From Pyxicephalus adspersus (taxonomy: Eukaryota; Chordata; Amphibia; Anura; Pyxicephalidae): DNA of 64,000 nucleotides. The notes under the pieces are model-generated. The model made no database searches. It worked only from the letters and a program-made list of their open reading frames with translations, and had not been told where the DNA came from. The position numbers and the translations under genes are program-made. How positions within the stretch are numbered: the stretch's first letter is position 1; each line of letters starts with the position of its first letter. The stretch spans positions 61,009,412 to 61,073,411 of the forward strand of contig NC_092861.1 of assembly GCF_032062135.1 (NCBI RefSeq), read 5' to 3'. Shown here one piece after another: positions 35,871 through 47,827 of this stretch.

Positions 35871-36357
35871 GCAAGAAAAGATGGTGGCGCCCGGTACGGC
35901 ATGTGCTCCAGGACAGTGCAAGACTGCATCGAGGAAAGGTCCAGCGCCATCGAGGGATCTGCAAGATTGTGCTTTTTTTATTTTCACTTTAGTTCTGCTT
36001 TAACACATTTTACAAATGACGACATTTTCTTTAAATGCAATCAGTTTGAGTTTTGGTATCAGCTCCTAGCAGTCCACTATAGGGAAAAGACCCAGACTGT
36101 GAGTGGAAGGGACATCACACTGAGCGATAGAAGAGAGCGAAGTGACAACGTTTTACTGTCCAATCACAAGCTAGGTGATGGACAAGACCCTAACTGCAGC
36201 AGAGAATAAGCAAGTCTCCTTTCCAGCCGGACAAGTTTGCGTTGGTTGAACAGAAAACACATTCTCTTGATCTCTTGATGGGATGGATATATATTATTTA
36301 TTTATTTGTTTGTTTATTTTCGTGTATATTTAGCTGTTTGCTGGAGTTCAGCTTTAA

Positions 36358-36725
36358 CAAACAGAACTCATATCACACAACTGGGAATAGGTGGTATTAA
36401 ACATTGCTGTATTTTGATCAATATCAAAAGAGCTTTACACCTCAGAGATCAGAAATTTACTCTGGTGTCCAAAGTTCGCTCACCTTTAACCAGAATTGAT
36501 TAGAGCATGAGGTGTCAGAATAGCTCATGCATTAAATTTATGGTCCTTTAAGACCAATTAGTTTTTCGTCACACTTGAAAGGAAAATGTTAAAGAGCAAA
36601 GTCTGTTTTAACAAATACTTTCTCTTCTTTTCTTTTAAATTATAAATGGTCATGTAAGAAATAAATGGTTATGTAAGAAATTATATGCTGATTTTCCAAG
36701 ATTTGATGTACCTTGTAAACACACA
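36358..36725. other. unassigned sequence, no gene seen
   Basis: AT-rich gap between mobile elements. Nothing recognised. Confidence 0.45.
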
Positions 36726-36907
36726 GAGTCTGATTTATTAAAGCTCTCCAAGTCTCTCCAAGGTAAACTATGATGGAAGAACCTGGATGATCCAGCAAAT
36801 CTGGAATGGATTTGTTCAAACTCATTCAGATTAATTACTGTATTACCCAGGTTCACCTTTGATAGTCTATCTTCTCCAGTCTTGGAGAGCTTTCATAAAT
36901 CAGACTC
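36726..36907. mobile_element. foldback MITE, TGATTTATTAAAGCTCTCC family, copy 2
   Basis: GAGTCTGATTTATTAAAGCT at the left is mirrored by GAGAGCTTTCATAAATCAGA and then CTC at the right. The two halves also pair internally through CTCCAAG/CTTGGAG. Confidence 0.85.
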
Positions 36908-37229
36908 TTTGATTACACTAGGGAACACATATTTTGTTAGAGTTAGATCTTAAACTTGTTTTTTTAATAGTTTTTGGGTAGTGAATCCAGAAGTGACTCC
37001 AGTTTTTTTGCTATCACATCCAATTTTTACGATACAGGGTAGCCTAAATTTTTGTCAAAAAAATATACAAATTTTACATACAATGAAAAAATTATGAAAT
37101 AGTAACTTGACCGTACTATTTATTTAAATTTCTTTTGTTAATACAAAGGATTTATTGTTACTCTATGATGTTTTTTTTACAGTAAAACATTTGAAAATTA
37201 ATGGGGTAAGTGGTTAAGGTAAAAATTTT
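36908..37229. other. unassigned sequence next to the pseudogene
   Basis: AT-rich sequence beyond the decayed C-terminal end of the minus-strand pseudogene. No terminal repeat is seen that would define a host element. Confidence 0.4.
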
Positions 37230-38105
37230 TGCTTATAGCTTTTCCTGGAGTGTTCAGTGTTAGGACAATCCTGCCAGGTGCTCCAACAATAGTCAGCCAT
37301 CATATGTACATCCCATCTACCCTGATACTGTCCTTCCATGACCTTCAAATCACTATGACCTTCACTGCACCAAGGTTTTCCGGGAAGTTAGAAAGATGCT
37401 ATGCAGAAAATGCACCTTGACGCTCATATTGCAACCAAGCATTTTGTAGCTCTCCAAGAATTTCTGGACAATTTCTGTGTAAATATTTGCTCGTGTGTTT
37501 CCAAGAAAGTCCTTGACAATGGCTTTTGAATGATAACCAAGCATTCTTTTCGACTTCTTACATTGTCCTGAAACCAAATGTTCATCTTTAATGAGCTGCC
37601 GAATCTGTGGACCATTAAACACACCGGCCTTTATTTTTTCAAATGACAGGCTAGGAAATGATCCAGTCTTCTTCAGTTGGCAAAGCTTTACCGAAATGCT
37701 TCATCAGACCCAGTTTGATGTGCAGAGGTGGGAATATAATATTCTTTCTATCAACAAGTGGCTCATGTAGAATGTTTGGATCACCTGGTTTTAGGGCAGA
37801 CCTTGGAGGCCAATTCTTTTCCACCCAATGCCTTTCACAAGCTCTGCTGTCCCACATGCACAGATACCAGGGATAATTGCTATATCTGCGTTGCTGACCA
37901 AGAAGGAAGCATACCATTTTAAAGTCAACACAGATGACCCAATTGTGTTGGTGATATTGCAACAACTCAATGACTCTCTTTATGTCTGCATATTCTTCAC
38001 AAAGAGAAACTGAATGGCCAATTGGGTCTGACCCAAATATATTGCCATTGTGAAGGAGGACACACTTTAAGCTCCGCTTTGAGCTATCGATGAATAGTCC
38101 TGGTC
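37230..38105 (-). pseudogene. broken copy of a recurrent, functionally unnamed animal protein family
   Basis: The minus strand from about 38105 to 37651 is one open frame. It begins LFIDSSKRSLKCVLLHNGN and continues through HNWVICVDFKMVCFLLGQQ, CMWDSRACERHWVEKNWPPR and PPLHIKLGLMKHFGKAL. It stops at a frameshift near 37655. The next frame (about 37650-37362) continues with FNGPQIRQLIKDEHLV, IVKDFLGNTRANIYTEIV and ESYKMLGCNMSVKVHFLHS, then decays, and a last piece near 37330-37250 reads MEGQYQGRWDVHMMADYCW. From memory, this phrase order occurs in many uncharacterised predicted proteins of frogs, fishes and arthropods. I know of no established function, and the multicopy pattern suggests a mobile or retrocopied origin. 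An upstream stop and at least two frame breaks make this copy non-functional. No introns are apparent across the 0.88 kb, which fits a single-exon gene or a retrocopy. Confidence 0.72.
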
Positions 38106-41069
38106 AATTTACCATATTCTTTTTTTCTGTTTTTTACATATAATGCTTTGTGTGAATTTGGTTGGGATAAAAACAAAATTGTTTTATATACAGTGTTCAG
38201 AGGTTAAAGTGTCATATACCTTCCAAGGTCAGCACTATTTAGTTTCACATAGCACACTGATAATGAAACGCAACTGAATAATTCTGGCCTGACAGCTCAT
38301 GTCATCAAAGCTTTTTCAAATTTTCAAACTTGTATGAAACCCAGCTAGTCTCTTGTGAAAAGAGGGGCATGTGCTTGCATTTATTAGTTACAACTTGCTG
38401 ACACAACTTCATCAGCAGATCCCTCCTAGCTCAGCAAACAGTTTAGGTGATTTGCAGAGGTGTTAGCTGAAATAAAAGGCTCATGGGTACATATTAGAAT
38501 CTCAAATTGTGTGATTTAAGAAGCTATCCTTTCATTAGAATATGCTTAGCCCTGGAGATGCATTTTTTAATTGGTCCTCTGTATAGTGCTTTAGAAAGTG
38601 ATGGTGTTACATAAATAAAAATACCAGTAAATGGTCTTCATACAATGGAATCCCTAGAATTAAAGGGTTTTACATATTTTTATAGAAATATAAAATATAT
38701 TAAAGAACAGCTAAGCAGTTTTGATCCGGGGTATCTTAATAGAGAGAATAATGTCACCTCATCTTTCCTCAACTGTTATTACTTATTTAGGGTTTCTTGA
38801 CCTTTTTTTTTCCAAGTGAAGTAGACGTTTAGTTTAGTCAGTTGTATTATTAACAACATTTGTACCAATACTGTATAAAAGTTTTCCCTGACTGAAATTT
38901 TTTTGTGATCCATCTTCTCCTATGCTATGCTAAAAAGATAATATGAAAAACAGTCCATGGTAATTTATGGCATCAGTTTCATGACTGTTGAGTTTGGGTA
39001 TTATATTATTCCATTCTTTTATTATTATTTTTGTTTAAACGTGCTGTCATTGGCTTAGTCTATCTATTCCTAGGAATATTTCTCACTGAATGAACAAACC
39101 TGTGTTTATTAGGAAATTCACAACAACATTACCCAGCATTACTTTTATCCTTGACTTGATCTGAGCCATAGTTGAGATGCTATGTTTTAGAATGCAAAGA
39201 CTATTCTCTTTTATTCTTTAAAGAAAAGATCACAGTACTTTATAAACATGCTGGAATATGTCAATGTAATTATATTAATTTTCAATTTTTCAAATGGTTG
39301 TCATTACTTGAAAGTTAACCAAAATAAAGTCATATTTACAGCAACAAAATAAATTACATTGCACATTCTTACATTTCTCTAATGTGTGGTTGTCTATGGC
39401 CAACTTATATGTGTATGCTTGTTTTGTCATACAGGGAATTTCCATATTTCTCTAGTGGAGGCAAAACTGTCATTGTATTAGTGGGGACCTAGTAAAACAA
39501 ACCTAGAAAAAGAGAACACATGCCATACAGAACAACTTCAACCTTCGTGAATAACCCATTGCAGGAAAATTGATTTTAAACTGCAGAGGGTCTGATTGGT
39601 TTCACTGAGGTTCTGAACTATACACTTGGCTCCTAAAAAATAATCATGATTATAACTCTGTTACTGAAATTCACATTATGTAAGGTTTATGTTATGACTG
39701 ATTACTTTTCATGACACTTTCTGCATTTTTTTAATTATTCAGATATGTGTTTTATGTATTATGGTTTTAATTATTTTTATTTTATTATTTTAATTTAATT
39801 ATTATGATTTTAATTTGGGGATTTATAATACACAAACATATTATAAACCATAAATGTATACATTTATAATCTATATAATCTATAATTTGTAAGCTTTGTA
39901 TGATGGATAGATAGATAGAATGTTTTGTTTACGCAGTATATTAGGACAGATAAATATACTATTCAAGATGTTTTTTCTATAACTAACCGAAAGGATCGAA
40001 TAATCAATTTTCTTCCTAATGGTATTTCTCCGTTGTGTCCTTTGTCTTTGGAATGATGTCACTCTTGGGAATACCTTACAATGATTCAATCTATAATTTA
40101 AATTGCAATAGGCAAAAAGATTTACTCAAGATGATATTGTTGATTGCTGCAAATAAATCCCTAAGGTATCATAAATTACATATACAATATTGCTGTGAAA
40201 ATTGGACAATTCAGATGTACAAAGAAATTAATTATTAATTGTGTTTTCTTGGTAAATAAATCCCTTAGGTAGTTTTTAATGTTTTCTGCTGAGTTTGAAC
40301 TTTTCAGTCCACTGACAATGCGTTCCATCCTCCAATATATCTTGTTTCCATGGTTACCCCAATGATCTGCAGCGGCATTCCCTGCATTTCCCTACATATC
40401 GCAGTGTGAAGTTGCTGTAGTGATCCCCTAGGCATTTTTTTTGTCTTAGGTTGTGGCTAATTATTAGATTCTTTTTCCATGTAGCTTGATAGTTTTAAAC
40501 TTACCAGTCCAATATGTATCTAATTCATGGCACAGTTACTACATATATCGTCAAAGGTAATACATGTCACAATTTATACTTTTTTGGTACATGTCTCTAG
40601 AGTTTATTAGCTGTATTTTCATTAATAAAATACTCAGCTAAGCACTTGCATAAAAAAAAACTTAATTACATTTCAGTACAGTTACTTGCTGTCTATGGAA
40701 TCATTGTGCCCACAATTGCCAGGCTAATGACTTACGTTTGAATTTTGCTTATAATGTGCTTAGTTTATTAGCTTGTGTTAGAGTATGTACGTTAAACCAC
40801 AACTAAAATGTATGCAGAGTTCTCATATTTGACTTTCTGTTGTGCTTTTTGTATATATAGTATGGTATGGATTTGGTGCTGTTTACAGAAAGCACTTCTT
40901 TCGTAAAAACCTGTTTAATATAGTATACATGTGCTTTACAAAAACCATGTATAAGACTTTGATCATATTTATTTTATTTTTTTAAATGTCAAATCCCAAT
41001 TAAACAAGCTAGGTAATGATATGTCTGATGATACAAGTAACTAAATTACTTCTTCCTTTACTTAATGCT
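38106..41069. other. long unassigned stretch, no gene seen
   Basis: The stretch is AT-rich, with an especially AT-rich part at 39720-39900 and short GATA repeats (ATGGATAGATAGATAG, 39902-39917). Reading frames are at most 69 residues and look accidental. Confidence 0.45.
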
Positions 41070-41358
41070 TTAAAGTGGATCTAAACCTTCGTGACTCACC
41101 TATCCACTTTACATTGCAGGGCACTGCCATCTTCCTCCTTTTCTTCTCTTCCTTCATTTATCATTGCATTTCATAGACATAAAGCCTGGAAAAAATTTGG
41201 AATCTAATTAGTGGCTGTGAGAAAACTTTATATTAAAACTACAGGGCTCAGTAAAGAGGTTGGTGGGAGGGACAACTGAAAGTAGGGTGGGACCAGGAAA
41301 TCAATAATCCATAAAGTCAGACTCCAAAAAAAATGCTTCTTTAGAGTAGAATTCTTTA
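41070..41358. mobile_element. TTAA-flanked MITE, ACTAAAC-like ends
   Basis: TTAA lies at 41070-41073 and 41355-41358. The left end AAGTGGATCTAAACC is mirrored, with decay, by TTTAGAGTAGAATTCT. The interior (CACTGCCATCTTCCTCCTTT and the pyrimidine run that follows) differs from the other copies in the window, so it may be a separate subfamily. Confidence 0.6.
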
Positions 41359-42983
41359 AACCTTCTTTAAGCTAATTTGAGTAATTGTAATGATTTTAGT
41401 AGTGATTCAGTGTTTGCTGAATAGCATTAGAAGCTGACTGAGTAGTTTTACTTATCATGTGTTGCACTATAAACATTTTTCCATTTTGTCATTCAAAGGA
41501 TTCCCAGAGAACACCTGCAGACACAATTTTTTTAATAATAGCAATGTTAAAATTTTACATAACTTTTATAAAATAAAAAAAGCTGAATTTAACAAAATAT
41601 ATGGCAATAATTTTATGGCTACACAGGGAATAGATTTAGTAAAACAGAGAAAATCTTGAGCATTTGTTAAGTGAGCATATTTTACTATGAATGAAATAAA
41701 GCTTTAGGCTGTCGAAGCAACATAATCATAAACGATATTATCATAACACCTCATGCTCTGATATTTCTATAATATATATTAGCTTACAATATGCTCAATA
41801 AAAACCTTGTTAAACCTTCTCCAGTGAATAAGCACATGGTAAATCTGCTATTAAACGTATATTTACAAGGTATAGTGAACAGTCCCAAAACACTTGTTAC
41901 TTGCTAACATACAATGTAGTAACCAGTCAGAGATCTGTTAGAATGGAGTTCATGTCTGAGGGAGAAAAGCTCTGAGGTTTAATTAAACGCACACTAACTA
42001 ATGAGTACTGATTGCTTTACAGTCCAAACCAGTAGCTGTCATATTACCCAAAAGTGTAGGGATGAAAGTTGTGCTATAATTTAGAGCAAACTGCATGATA
42101 CTCTTCTAGACCAGCAGACTAGATGATGAAAATATTTTAATGCATATTGATTTTTTGGACTGGATTCCAGGACAAAAACCTTTGAGTTGTAATTTGATCT
42201 TGAAATACTTCTATAGATGATCCCTGTGCTCATAAACAAAACAAAAATGTAAAGATTGCCTTTTTAAATACATAATTTAAGTTTTTGTAAATGTAATGAT
42301 TAAAAGGAAAATAATAATTGTGCAATTTAGGGTATATGGAAGCCATACAACATACTACATACTTGCATCATGCAGTGGGCATGCTACCTTGTGCCATGTC
42401 TTGTTCAGCTGATTTCTCTTGCAGTGGGGGAGAGTGCATCTTTGTTAGAAAAAAACATTCATTACAAACACAAATTGAAAAGCTCTTTCCCTGCTTTTCT
42501 GTCGTATTTTAACACTGTGTTGATTAAACTGCATGAAATGTTAGGTTCTTTATAAATGAAGGTAAAAATGAACTGCTGTCTGCAACAAATTACTACAGTT
42601 TATGGTTCATACTTTAATAAAATAGTCATAATTTATGATATTATATTATAGTTTTGATATTCTAAAGGTGTAATTGTAAAAAGAAAACCATTGCTCTTTT
42701 CTCTTTTTTGGGGGGTTTAGTAACATGTGAATACTAAACAATAAAACTAGTACATGTTTTACTATAGGACAACCTGTGTAACATTCTTTGGTCAATTTGA
42801 GGTGGAATTAAAATGGCAATGGACAGTTCCCAAACACATGGTTGTGTATTGGTTACATTTATTTGAATTGTAGAACTAGGTAATTAGCAGAAATGTATTT
42901 CTAAGGGACTGTTGATATTGGTAGCAAGTTTAAAACCTTCCTTTAATGAAGGAATGTCAAAACCATGATGCTAACAGAATATT
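41359..42983. other. unassigned sequence, no gene seen
   Basis: AT-rich with frames of 61-66 residues only. No repeat structure found. Confidence 0.45.
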
Positions 42984-43196
42984 CAGTTAGGTCCATAAAT
43001 ATTTGGACAGAGACAACTTTTTTTCTAATTTTGGTTCTATACATTACCACATTTAATTTCAAATAAAACAACTCAAATGCAGACTTTCAGCTTTAATTCA
43101 GTGGGTTGAACAAAAAGATTACATAAAAATGTGAGGAATAAAGCCTTTTTTCACACAATCACTTCATTTCAGGGGCTCAAAAGTAAATGGACAAAT
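42984..43196. repeat. left terminal inverted repeat of the Tc1-like element
   Basis: It is about 213 bp. It ends at AAAGTAAATGGACAAAT, matching the inner edge of the right repeat. Confidence 0.9.
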
Positions 43197-43218
43197 TAAA
43201 AAGCTGAAAATAAAATGT

Positions 43219-44151
43219 TCATTTCCAATACTTGGTTGAAAACCCTTTGCTGGCAATGACAGCCTGTAGTGTTGAACTCATGGACATCACCAGATGCTGG
43301 GTTTCCTCCTTTTTAGTGCTCTGCCAGGCCTTTACTGCAGCAGCTTTCAGTTGCTGTTTGTTTGTGGGCCTTTCTGTCCGAAGTTTAGTCTTCAACAAGT
43401 GAAACGCATGCTCAATTGGGTTCAGATCAGGTGACTGACGGCCATTCAAGAATATTCTACTTCTTTGCTTTAATAAACTCCTGGGTTGCTTTGGCTGTAT
43501 GTTTTGGGTCATTGTCTATCTTTATTATGAAACGCCTCCCAATCAATGTGACTGCATTTAGCTGGATTTGATCAGACTGTATGTCTCTGAACACCTCCAG
43601 AATTCATTCGGCTGCTTCTGTCCTGTGTCACATCATGGATAAACACTAGTGTCCCAGTGCCATGGCAGCCATGCATGCCCTAGCCATCACACTGCCTCCA
43701 CCATGTTTTACAGATGATGTGGTATGCTTTGGATCATGAGCTGTTCCACGCCTTCTCCATACTTTTTTTCTTGCTATCATTCTGGTAAAGGTTGATCTTG
43801 GTTTCATCTATCCATAGAATGTTTTTCCAGAACTGTGCTGGCTTTTTTATATGTTTTTGAGCAAAGTCCAATCTAGACTTTCTATTCTTGAGGCTTATGA
43901 GTGGCTTGCCCCTTGCAGTGCACCCTCTGTATTTACTTTCACGCAGTCTTCTCTTTATGGTAGACTTGAATATCGATGCCCCTACCTCCTGGAGAGTGTT
44001 GTTCACTTGGTTGGCTGTTGTGAAGGGGTTTCTCTCCACCATGGAAATGAGTCTGCGATCATCCACCACTGTTGTCTTCCATGGATGTCCAGGTCTTTTT
44101 GGCGTTGCTGAATTCATCAGTTTTTTGTTTCTTTCCCATGTACCAAACTGT
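43219..44151 (-). pseudogene. Tc1-like DD34E transposase, frameshifted and interrupted
   Basis: The transposase would bind the terminal repeats and catalyse cut-and-paste transposition. The N-terminal part (44117-43734) reads KRPGHPWKTTVVDDRRLISM, then the helix-turn-helix region with NTLQEVGASIFKSTIKRRL, and reaches the first catalytic aspartate in LWIDETKINLY. It is then broken near 43740. The middle is shifted between frames and carries stops (about 43735-43515). It still shows VKHGGGSVM and the second aspartate motif IDNDPKHTAKATQEF near 43515-43480. The C-terminal part (43512-43219) holds SPDLNPIEHAFHLLKTKL with the catalytic glutamate. All three DDE residues survive, but the frame is disrupted several times, so no enzyme can be made from this copy. 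Only the breaks are described here. Confidence 0.92.
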
Positions 44152-44381
44152 AGATTTTGCCACTCCTAATATTGTAGCAATTTCTCAGATGGGATTTTTC
44201 TGTTTTTGCTGCTTGGGGATTGCTACTTTCACTGCATGTTGTCTGTTCACAGCAAAATCTTCCACATACAAGCACCCCACCTCCCCCTCCCTCAAATCAA
44301 CTCCAGGCCTTTTATCTGCTTAATTGATAATGACATAGTGAAGGAATTGCCCACACCAGCCCATGAAATAGCCTTTGAGTC

Positions 44382-44604
44382 ATTTGTCCAATTACTTTTG
44401 AGCCCCTGAAATGAAGTGATTGTGTAAAGAAAGGGTTTAGTTCCTCACATTTGTATGCAATCTTTTTGTTCAACCCACTGAACTAAAGCTGAAAGTCTGC
44501 AGTTCAACTGCATCTGAGTTGTTTCATTTAAAATTAATTGTGGTAATGTACAGAACTAAAATTAAAAAAAGTTGTCTCTGTCCAAATATTTATGGACCTA
44601 ACTG
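44382..44604. repeat. right terminal inverted repeat of the Tc1-like element
   Basis: It is about 223 bp, the mirror of 42984-43196, ending TATGGACCTAACTG. Confidence 0.9.
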
Positions 44605-44629
44605 GTGCTGGTTTTCAGAATAGGTGGAT

Positions 44630-44760
44630 CAGCGGTCGCTAACCTTTCGGACCTCACGGACCACTAAATTCATAATTTTAAATCCCATTAAAATGATTTT
44701 TTTAAAAAAGATAAATACATTTGTAAAATAATGATCTTCCTAATGGTGTCTGACGAGGAC
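44630..44760. mobile_element. hAT-like MITE end, CAGCGGTCGCTAACC family
   Basis: CAGCGGTCGCTAACCTTTCG with GACCTCACGGACCACTAAAT resembles the terminal region of a non-autonomous element family of frogs (often CAGTGGTCGxCAACC). A mirrored right end is not found. The element may extend to about 44960 but is undefined there. Confidence 0.45.
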
Positions 44761-44992
44761 TGTGGAGGCTCTGATTCATTGATCAACTCTTGGTTAAGTG
44801 AAGTACTTACTATTGATACTATTATCATTAGTTGCATTATCTTTGGTATTACCAAAGAAATGAAATATATTTCCTACTCATTATGGGTTTATTTGAATCT
44901 AAGACCAAACAAGAAATGATAGTTATCAAAGTCAAACTATTTGATGCCATTGGCATGCCAACATGTTTAAATGTTGCATCATTTGCATATAC

Positions 44993-44995
<3 letters not shown>

Positions 44996-45046
<51 letters not shown>
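44996..45046. repeat. (AT)n followed by T16
   Basis: An AT dinucleotide run (44996-45030) continues into a T run (45031-45046). The minus-strand frame of Lys and Ile-Tyr repeats across it is an artefact. Confidence 0.95.
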
Positions 45047-47062
45047 CAACATTTGTCTTTATGTAAACCATGTGATCATCCAACCTCTAATATACTACTT
45101 TAGATTAACATTTCTGATTTCGTCAATATTAAATGTTTAAAGTAATAAACGCTAATAGAATGCAAGTGAGCAGACCATGGGTTCTGTTTCTAGGCTCTGC
45201 TTGAGACTACAACAATTACTTATGATTAGAGATTAAAATAAGGGCAAAATTATTATCTAATTTATTTGCCCTTTATTCCCAGTCCGATTTGCATGTCTTC
45301 AGCTCCTGTAGACTCTGGAGGTTACATCATCCCACTCATTATGACATCACACACTATAGAAATGCGCGTTTGCACACATTGCAAAATGTGTCTTGTGGCA
45401 TTTCCAATGGGTTCCTCAGCTGTTGAGCAGGTATATCAACAGGACCCAGGAATCTCAGCATTTTTGACTTGATCTCTGCAGGCTGAACAGTTCAGAGGTA
45501 ATATTTCCCCCCCTCATTTTAAATATAAAATTATAATATATATTATTTAAATACATAGCAACTGAGAGGATTAGGATGTGGATAGAACCACCCTAGACCA
45601 GACCTGATTTCTTAAATCGATTGAAAGTTTTTTCTACTGAGAACTTCCTGTGAAAGAAGTTGCATCACTTTCATTACTCATGAAAGAGTGCAAAAATATT
45701 AAAAAACTCCGCAAGGTAACAAAAAGAATATATAATATAATAGAACTGGGAAAGGGTAGGAACCCTATCGGATTTTATTGCCTGCGTTCCTGTCCTGTTC
45801 CTGTGTGTTTAAAATGTCAGCGAAACAAGAAGTGAGGCAAAATATACTGAGCCCTAATCAGTGGTAAAAGTCCAGTTGTTCTAATCCTTCCTTGATCTTT
45901 TCTCCTGGATCCTGAGGATAGTTCTCTTGAAACCGCAGTAATGACATCACAGGGGTTAAAGTTTTTCTTGATTGCCCTGCCCTAAGCCCAGTGGTCCAAA
46001 AGAAGCAATACATTAAACCAGTAAAGTATAATAATAAGTCCATTATTTTATTTAGGTTTGCATAGTAGTTACTACTTTTTTTCTTCGATTAAAGCCGAAG
46101 GGCTAAAAAGCACTATGGCCCATTTTCAATGTCAAATGATTGCCCTTTCAAATCTGTTGCTAACATTATAGTATAAAATCCCTAAGTGATAATTAGAACA
46201 TAATGCATATTCAGTAAAATTAGTTGGTGTAAATATATCTTAATGTGATCTCTCCAGATTAAAAAAAAATATTCTCATTTGATCAAAATGTAATAAATTA
46301 CATTTCACTGATTTTCAGTTATTGGTCAATCCATCAACCTGAAAAGTAATTTCCAGATCTGGTTTAGAAAGTCATTACCAGAAGTTAATGAATACAAGTT
46401 AGAAAACGTTTGATCGCAAAGAAGATTTGTGAGTCATTTGAACAAAATGAATTAATGAATCTATTGCATACAAACCTAATGAAGAGAATGATAATATTGT
46501 ATGCAAAACCCTGAGTGAACATGATTAGCCAATGGTTTTGTATACATGTATCATACATGTACATTAATAAAGAAAGGAATTAGCAAACCTTTATGGTAGC
46601 GTGAAACTGAAAATTTCATTTAGGGATTCCTGATTTAGAGCTCATGTTGACTAGTGTTTTTTTTCCTTTGTTTCAGATGCATTTGGAACACATATCAAAT
46701 GCATGTCAAAATCACATTGCTTTTTTTTTGGAGCAGTACACATGAAAATTCAGAGGCTGTAATATACCTGCTTTGCATTGCATTTCTTTCAATACATCAT
46801 GTTCTGTTCTGATGATTTTCTTTCTCAATGAAGTGACTAATTGCAACTTTATTCATAAGAGAAGGAAGTTTGTCATAAGTAAATTGTGGATATTTGGGTA
46901 GATGTTTACTCATAATAGGAGCATAGGTAGGTAACAGCCAATACCAATCTCTTCTAGTTCCTGATGTTGTCTAGAAAACCTTGTTATTCATTTTATTTTG
47001 TCTTCTCCTCTTTTCCAAGTGAATCCAAATAACAGATCTTGACAGGTGCTAGATTTTAGACA
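45047..47062. other. unassigned sequence, no gene seen
   Basis: Moderate-GC patches at 45270-45480 and 45880-46000 could be old repeats, but no ends were found. There is no recognisable coding region. Confidence 0.4.
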
Positions 47063-47827
47063 TTGGTTGTCACACTTACCTCTTCCTTGCTAAAGTGCAG
47101 ACCCATCTCTCCTGCACATGCTGGCAGTTCTGTCTCTGGGCGTCCCTACGCTAGCAATCTTTATCAGCTTCACAGGCTAATTAGGAAATGGCCTCTTAAT
47201 CATCCCTGGCTATTTAGCTATTTCACACAGTGGACTCAGTGTTTGTGCAGCGTGTCCCCATTGTGCCGAGCCCCTAGTTCTGTTAAACTAGTCCCTGTTC
47301 ACCTGGTGCTTAATTGAGTGTTTCCTTTCCAGCTCCTGCGTTAATCACTCGTTGTCCAGTTTGTTGGTTCCCAGCCAACTTCCCTGTGCTGTTCCAGTGT
47401 TCCTGTCTGTCTGTGGATATCCCTGAGTCTCCTGTGCCTCCTGTTGCTTCCCTTGTCTCCTGTGTTTCCTGTGTCTGCAGTGGCCACTGGTGTCTGTCTC
47501 CTGGATCCCCTGCAATTGACCCCTGGCGTGTGACCTGACCTCTCTTGCTTGCTGCCTGTCTCGACCCCGGCCTTCTTCGACTCCGGCCTTCCTCGACTAT
47601 TCTTCTGCTTTGTGATTTGGTACTATGCTTCATATCGCCCACCTTGATGTGCCCAAGGACCACAACCTGGCAGTAACCAGCGGCGCAACATCCTAACCAT
47701 CAGAGGCTCTGGAGAAGACCTGGGTACTGCTTAGACTCTGCGCCTTGGCCCTTCTCAGGACTCACACTACCTCGGTGCAAGCCGTAGAGCCCCCTAGTGG
47801 ACCTGTCTCTCCAAGCGTGACATTGGT
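47063..47827. mobile_element. solo LTR (755 bp) with 5-bp target duplication
   Basis: The LTR proper is 47068-47822, starting TGTCACACTTACC and ending AAGCGTGACA, so it has the TG...CA ends of integrase-inserted elements with an extended TGTCAC/GTGACA inverted pair. TTGGT occurs immediately before (47063-47067) and after (47823-47827). No primer-binding site, gag or pol follows, so it is a solo LTR left by recombination between two LTRs. It is more GC-rich than its surroundings. A gypsy-type retrotransposon is most likely, but an endogenous retrovirus LTR is not excluded. The strand is not determined, and the 117-residue minus frame inside (47310-47663) is incidental. Confidence 0.82.

Larger units (their letters stand above)
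35028..36003. mobile_element. middle MITE of the nest, TTAA ACTAAAC-like family, copy 3
   Basis: TTAA is present at both edges (35028-35031 and 36000-36003). The left end AAGTGGACCTAAACTC is mirrored by AGTTCTGCT. The block CTTCTGCGCATGCCCGC and the CATGCGCAGTGAGATC palindrome partner resemble copies at 24873 and 63124. The copy is interrupted at 35377 by another element. Confidence 0.78.
34974..36357. mobile_element. outer MITE of a three-level nest, AGCTGAACTCCAG family
   Basis: The left end CTAGCTGAACTCCAGGCAG is mirrored by the right end CTGGAGTTCAGCTTTAA (36341-36357). Its own sequence is 34974-35027 plus 36004-36357. The middle is occupied by a later TTAA MITE, which in turn contains a TA-flanked element. 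The right portion (36050-36240) is moderate GC and gives an incidental 102-residue frame. Confidence 0.7.
42984..44604 (-). mobile_element. Tc1-like DNA transposon, 1.62 kb, inactive
   Basis: Both ends carry long terminal inverted repeats starting CAGTTAGGTCCATAAATATT. The left repeat runs to about 43196, and the right repeat is 44382-44604. Length, repeat structure and the minus-strand transposase match full-length vertebrate Tc1-like elements. The expected TA duplication is not clear at either edge (TT on the left, GT on the right), which suggests mutation of the flanks. The right repeat contains an extra AGTTCAACTGCA-type segment near 44500 that the left repeat lacks. Confidence 0.93.

Noticed and set aside
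47310..47663. 117-residue minus-strand reading frame
   Set aside because: It is confined to the solo LTR and is low complexity (Thr/Gly/Gln/Arg rich).
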